Assembly: GCA_003049485.1 (NCBI GenBank)
Contig: PYST01000302.1
Location: forward strand, 1-42,763
Length of the DNA stretch: 42,763 nucleotides
Direction: 5' to 3'
Origin: Ophioceras dolichostomum
Lineage: Eukaryota > Ascomycota > Sordariomycetes > Magnaporthales > Ophioceraceae
Position numbers and translations under genes: made by a program. Below are positions 41,254 to 42,763 of this stretch, one piece after another. The first letter of the stretch is position 1; each line of letters begins with the position of its first letter. The notes beneath the pieces were generated by a model that saw only the letters and a list, made by a program, of their open reading frames with translations, did not search any database and was not told the DNA's origin.

Positions 41254-41937
41254 TCACAAATCCCTCAGCAGGATCCAGTCGGCCTGCATGTCGCCCCCGA
41301 CATCGAAGTATTTCCTACCCACCTTCCGATACCCCATCTTCTCGTAGAACCTCAAGCTCCGCGCGTTTTCCTCAAAGCAGCCCAGCCACAGATGCCTGAA
41401 GCCCTCCGCGGCCGCCAGCGCCTCGACGTCACGGAACAGTAGCTGCGCGACGCCCTTGCCATGGTGCGCCTCGTCGACGTAAATGCGCTGGATCTCGGCG
41501 ACCAAGTCGTCGACGAGGTTGAGGGCCGCGACGTCAGCCACCGTAGCCGAAGTGCCCCGCGTCAACATCACGAAGCCGACGACATGGTCACTCTCGTCGA
41601 CTGCGACGCGGGTAGTCTTCTGGGGATCTTGCAGGTCGCGCGTGATGGCGGCGGGGGAGTAGCTTGTGGAGAGGTAGTCCTCGAGCTGTTGCGCGGTGCA
41701 GGTGTGGGCGAATGTACTGGTGAAGACACGCATGCCAACAGCGCATATGGACCTCGCGTCTTTTGCCGTTGTTTGGCGAACAATGACCGTGGGGAAAAGG
41801 GACTCCTGCGATGCAGGGACTGATAACTCAAGTGATGGCTCAACTGGTGATGCATCTGATAATGTCGTAGGTGGATTGTCCGAAATGGCCATGGCTGATG
41901 ATGCCCGAGACCGGAAGGCTTCTGCTGCTTGCAACAT
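41254..41937 (-). CDS. GNAT-family N-acetyltransferase
   Basis: A single-exon gene, up to 227 residues. A later ATG at 41892 (MAISDNPP) is an alternative start. The first ~50 residues are Ser/Pro-rich and look disordered. The GNAT fold follows: VIVRQTTAKDARSICAVG (beta1-alpha1), RVAVDESDHVVGFVMLTRG (beta2-beta3), EIQRIYVDEAHHGKGVAQLL (beta4 and the acetyl-CoA P-loop, Q/RxxGxG/A type), and LWLGCFEENARSLRFYEKMG, the motif B block with the Asn and Tyr of the active site. It resembles RimI or spermidine-type acetyltransferases acting on amines or N-termini. The P-loop reads HHGKGVA, a complete version. No signal peptide; cytosolic or nuclear. Confidence 0.85.
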   Translation of the reverse strand: MLQAAEAFRSRASSAMAISDNPPTTLSDASPVEPSLELSVPASQESLFPTVIVRQTTAKDARSICAVGMRVFTSTFAHTCTAQQLEDYLSTSYSPAAITRDLQDPQKTTRVAVDESDHVVGFVMLTRGTSATVADVAALNLVDDLVAEIQRIYVDEAHHGKGVAQLLFRDVEALAAAEGFRHLWLGCFEENARSLRFYEKMGYRKVGRKYFDVGGDMQADWILLRDL

Positions 41938-42763
41938 TGATACAAATTAGAAGAACCTAACTAGCAGGCAGCATGCACACGCACAATGTGATGGCTTCTG
42001 CCACAAAGGTCTGCGAAGCGACTTGGAATTAACTAGATTCCTCTGCCCGAAATTTTGGCGCTGGCCTTTGAGTCTTGACTCATATCGCGCTCCGTCATGA
42101 TGGCCACCAAGGGAAGGTGTGCGTCGAAGTGGGGGATGACAAGTCCTTCGGCTCGGTTTTCGGACTTCCCTTTTTCAACATCTCCTCACCGCTCCGGCCT
42201 CCGATATCCCATACTCTTAAAACCAGCACGTTCTTCTCTCATCTGTTTACGTCGTCTCTACTTTATCGGCGAATGGATTTGTGCAGAATTTACAACGAAA
42301 TCCCGTTTTCATCGTAAGGGTGCTCGGAAAATAGGGCCGAAGTTTCGCTTCTTTCCCACGTGATTCTGGTACTTTGCATCTTTTCGCATCAACCACCCAG
42401 CTCTTCCCCTCCACTTGTTAGATTTTGTTCCAGATCAGACGACTTGCTCGACGATCCTCCCGTTGATTATCATGGACTTGGGCGGCAGAGACTCCAGAAA
42501 TCTCGTCCGCCAGCGATTTGGTGATTGTTTGAGGCTGAAAGAACGGAGTGGTTGGGGGCAGCGCGCGAAGGCATGCCAGTGCAACTGGTGGGCCTCCTGC
42601 GGCCGTCATACTGTCTTGCGACAGGCCGACAGCGGCTGACGTGGCTTCGGATACCTGCATCGTGGCCTGCGCTCTCATGGCTTGTGAAATCGAGTAACAG
42701 GGAAATAAGGACGATGTGTTCTGATGGACACGGTGGCTGGGCGGGGGAGTTGAAGAGCAAACG
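41938..42763. other. Window edge, no supported gene
   Basis: Short ORFs on both strands show no domain. A gene could begin to the right of the window. Confidence 0.4.

Overview
The window is nuclear DNA from a filamentous ascomycete, most likely a Sordariomycete close to Sordariales/Chaetomiaceae. The evidence is short GT-AG introns (about 60-240 nt) with CTGAC/CTAAC-like branch points, GC-rich third codon positions, fungus-specific families (Rhodopsin/PTH11-type membrane protein, DUF7702-type, DUF1996, STAND-type N-terminal domain), plant-polysaccharide enzymes, and Tad-like LINE and copia-like LTR relics. The taxon is an inference. There are no bacterial, viral or CRISPR features, and I found no convincing tRNA or rRNA gene.

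Layout. 1-629: 3' end of a decayed Tad-like LINE. 770-3967: a decayed STAND/ankyrin-type locus in pieces. 4086-8609: an intracellular GH105 hydrolase (-) divergent from an ACS-family MFS transporter (+). 9128-10536: a Rhodopsin-domain membrane protein (-). 13017-14264: an HSL-type alpha/beta hydrolase. 14352-17867: weak or broken hypothetical genes and a zinc-finger-like ORF. 19425-22340: a nest of mobile elements, with one LINE fragment carrying two different LTRs inside its (TAC)n tail, a third LTR beside it, and an assembly junction (the single N at 20393). 22341-28688: an unknown protein, a three-exon membrane protein, a secreted CE1 acetylxylan esterase, a solo LTR, and a secreted DUF1996 protein. 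30879-34164: a secreted CE2-like SGNH esterase and a small secreted protein with Kex2-type sites. 34468-37975: a divergent pair, persulfide dioxygenase (-) and sulfide:quinone oxidoreductase (+). 38226-38429: another solo LTR. 39156-40464: a mitochondrial dicarboxylate-type carrier whose reading frame needs a 5-nt microexon. 41254-41937: a GNAT acetyltransferase.

Functional themes. GH105, CE1, CE2-like esterase, DUF1996 and an anion-transporter candidate fit plant cell-wall use (pectin and acetylated xylan). The SQR/persulfide dioxygenase pair is a compact mitochondrial sulfide-detoxification unit: SQR oxidises H2S to a persulfide and the dioxygenase oxidises glutathione persulfide to sulfite. 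The dicarboxylate-type carrier next door could supply or export small anions, but its link to that pathway is only proximity. The mobile elements are mostly solo LTRs with intact 5-bp target duplications, so insertion order can be read directly. Exon structures were deduced by eye from splice signals and reading-frame continuity and have not been tested by transcript data.
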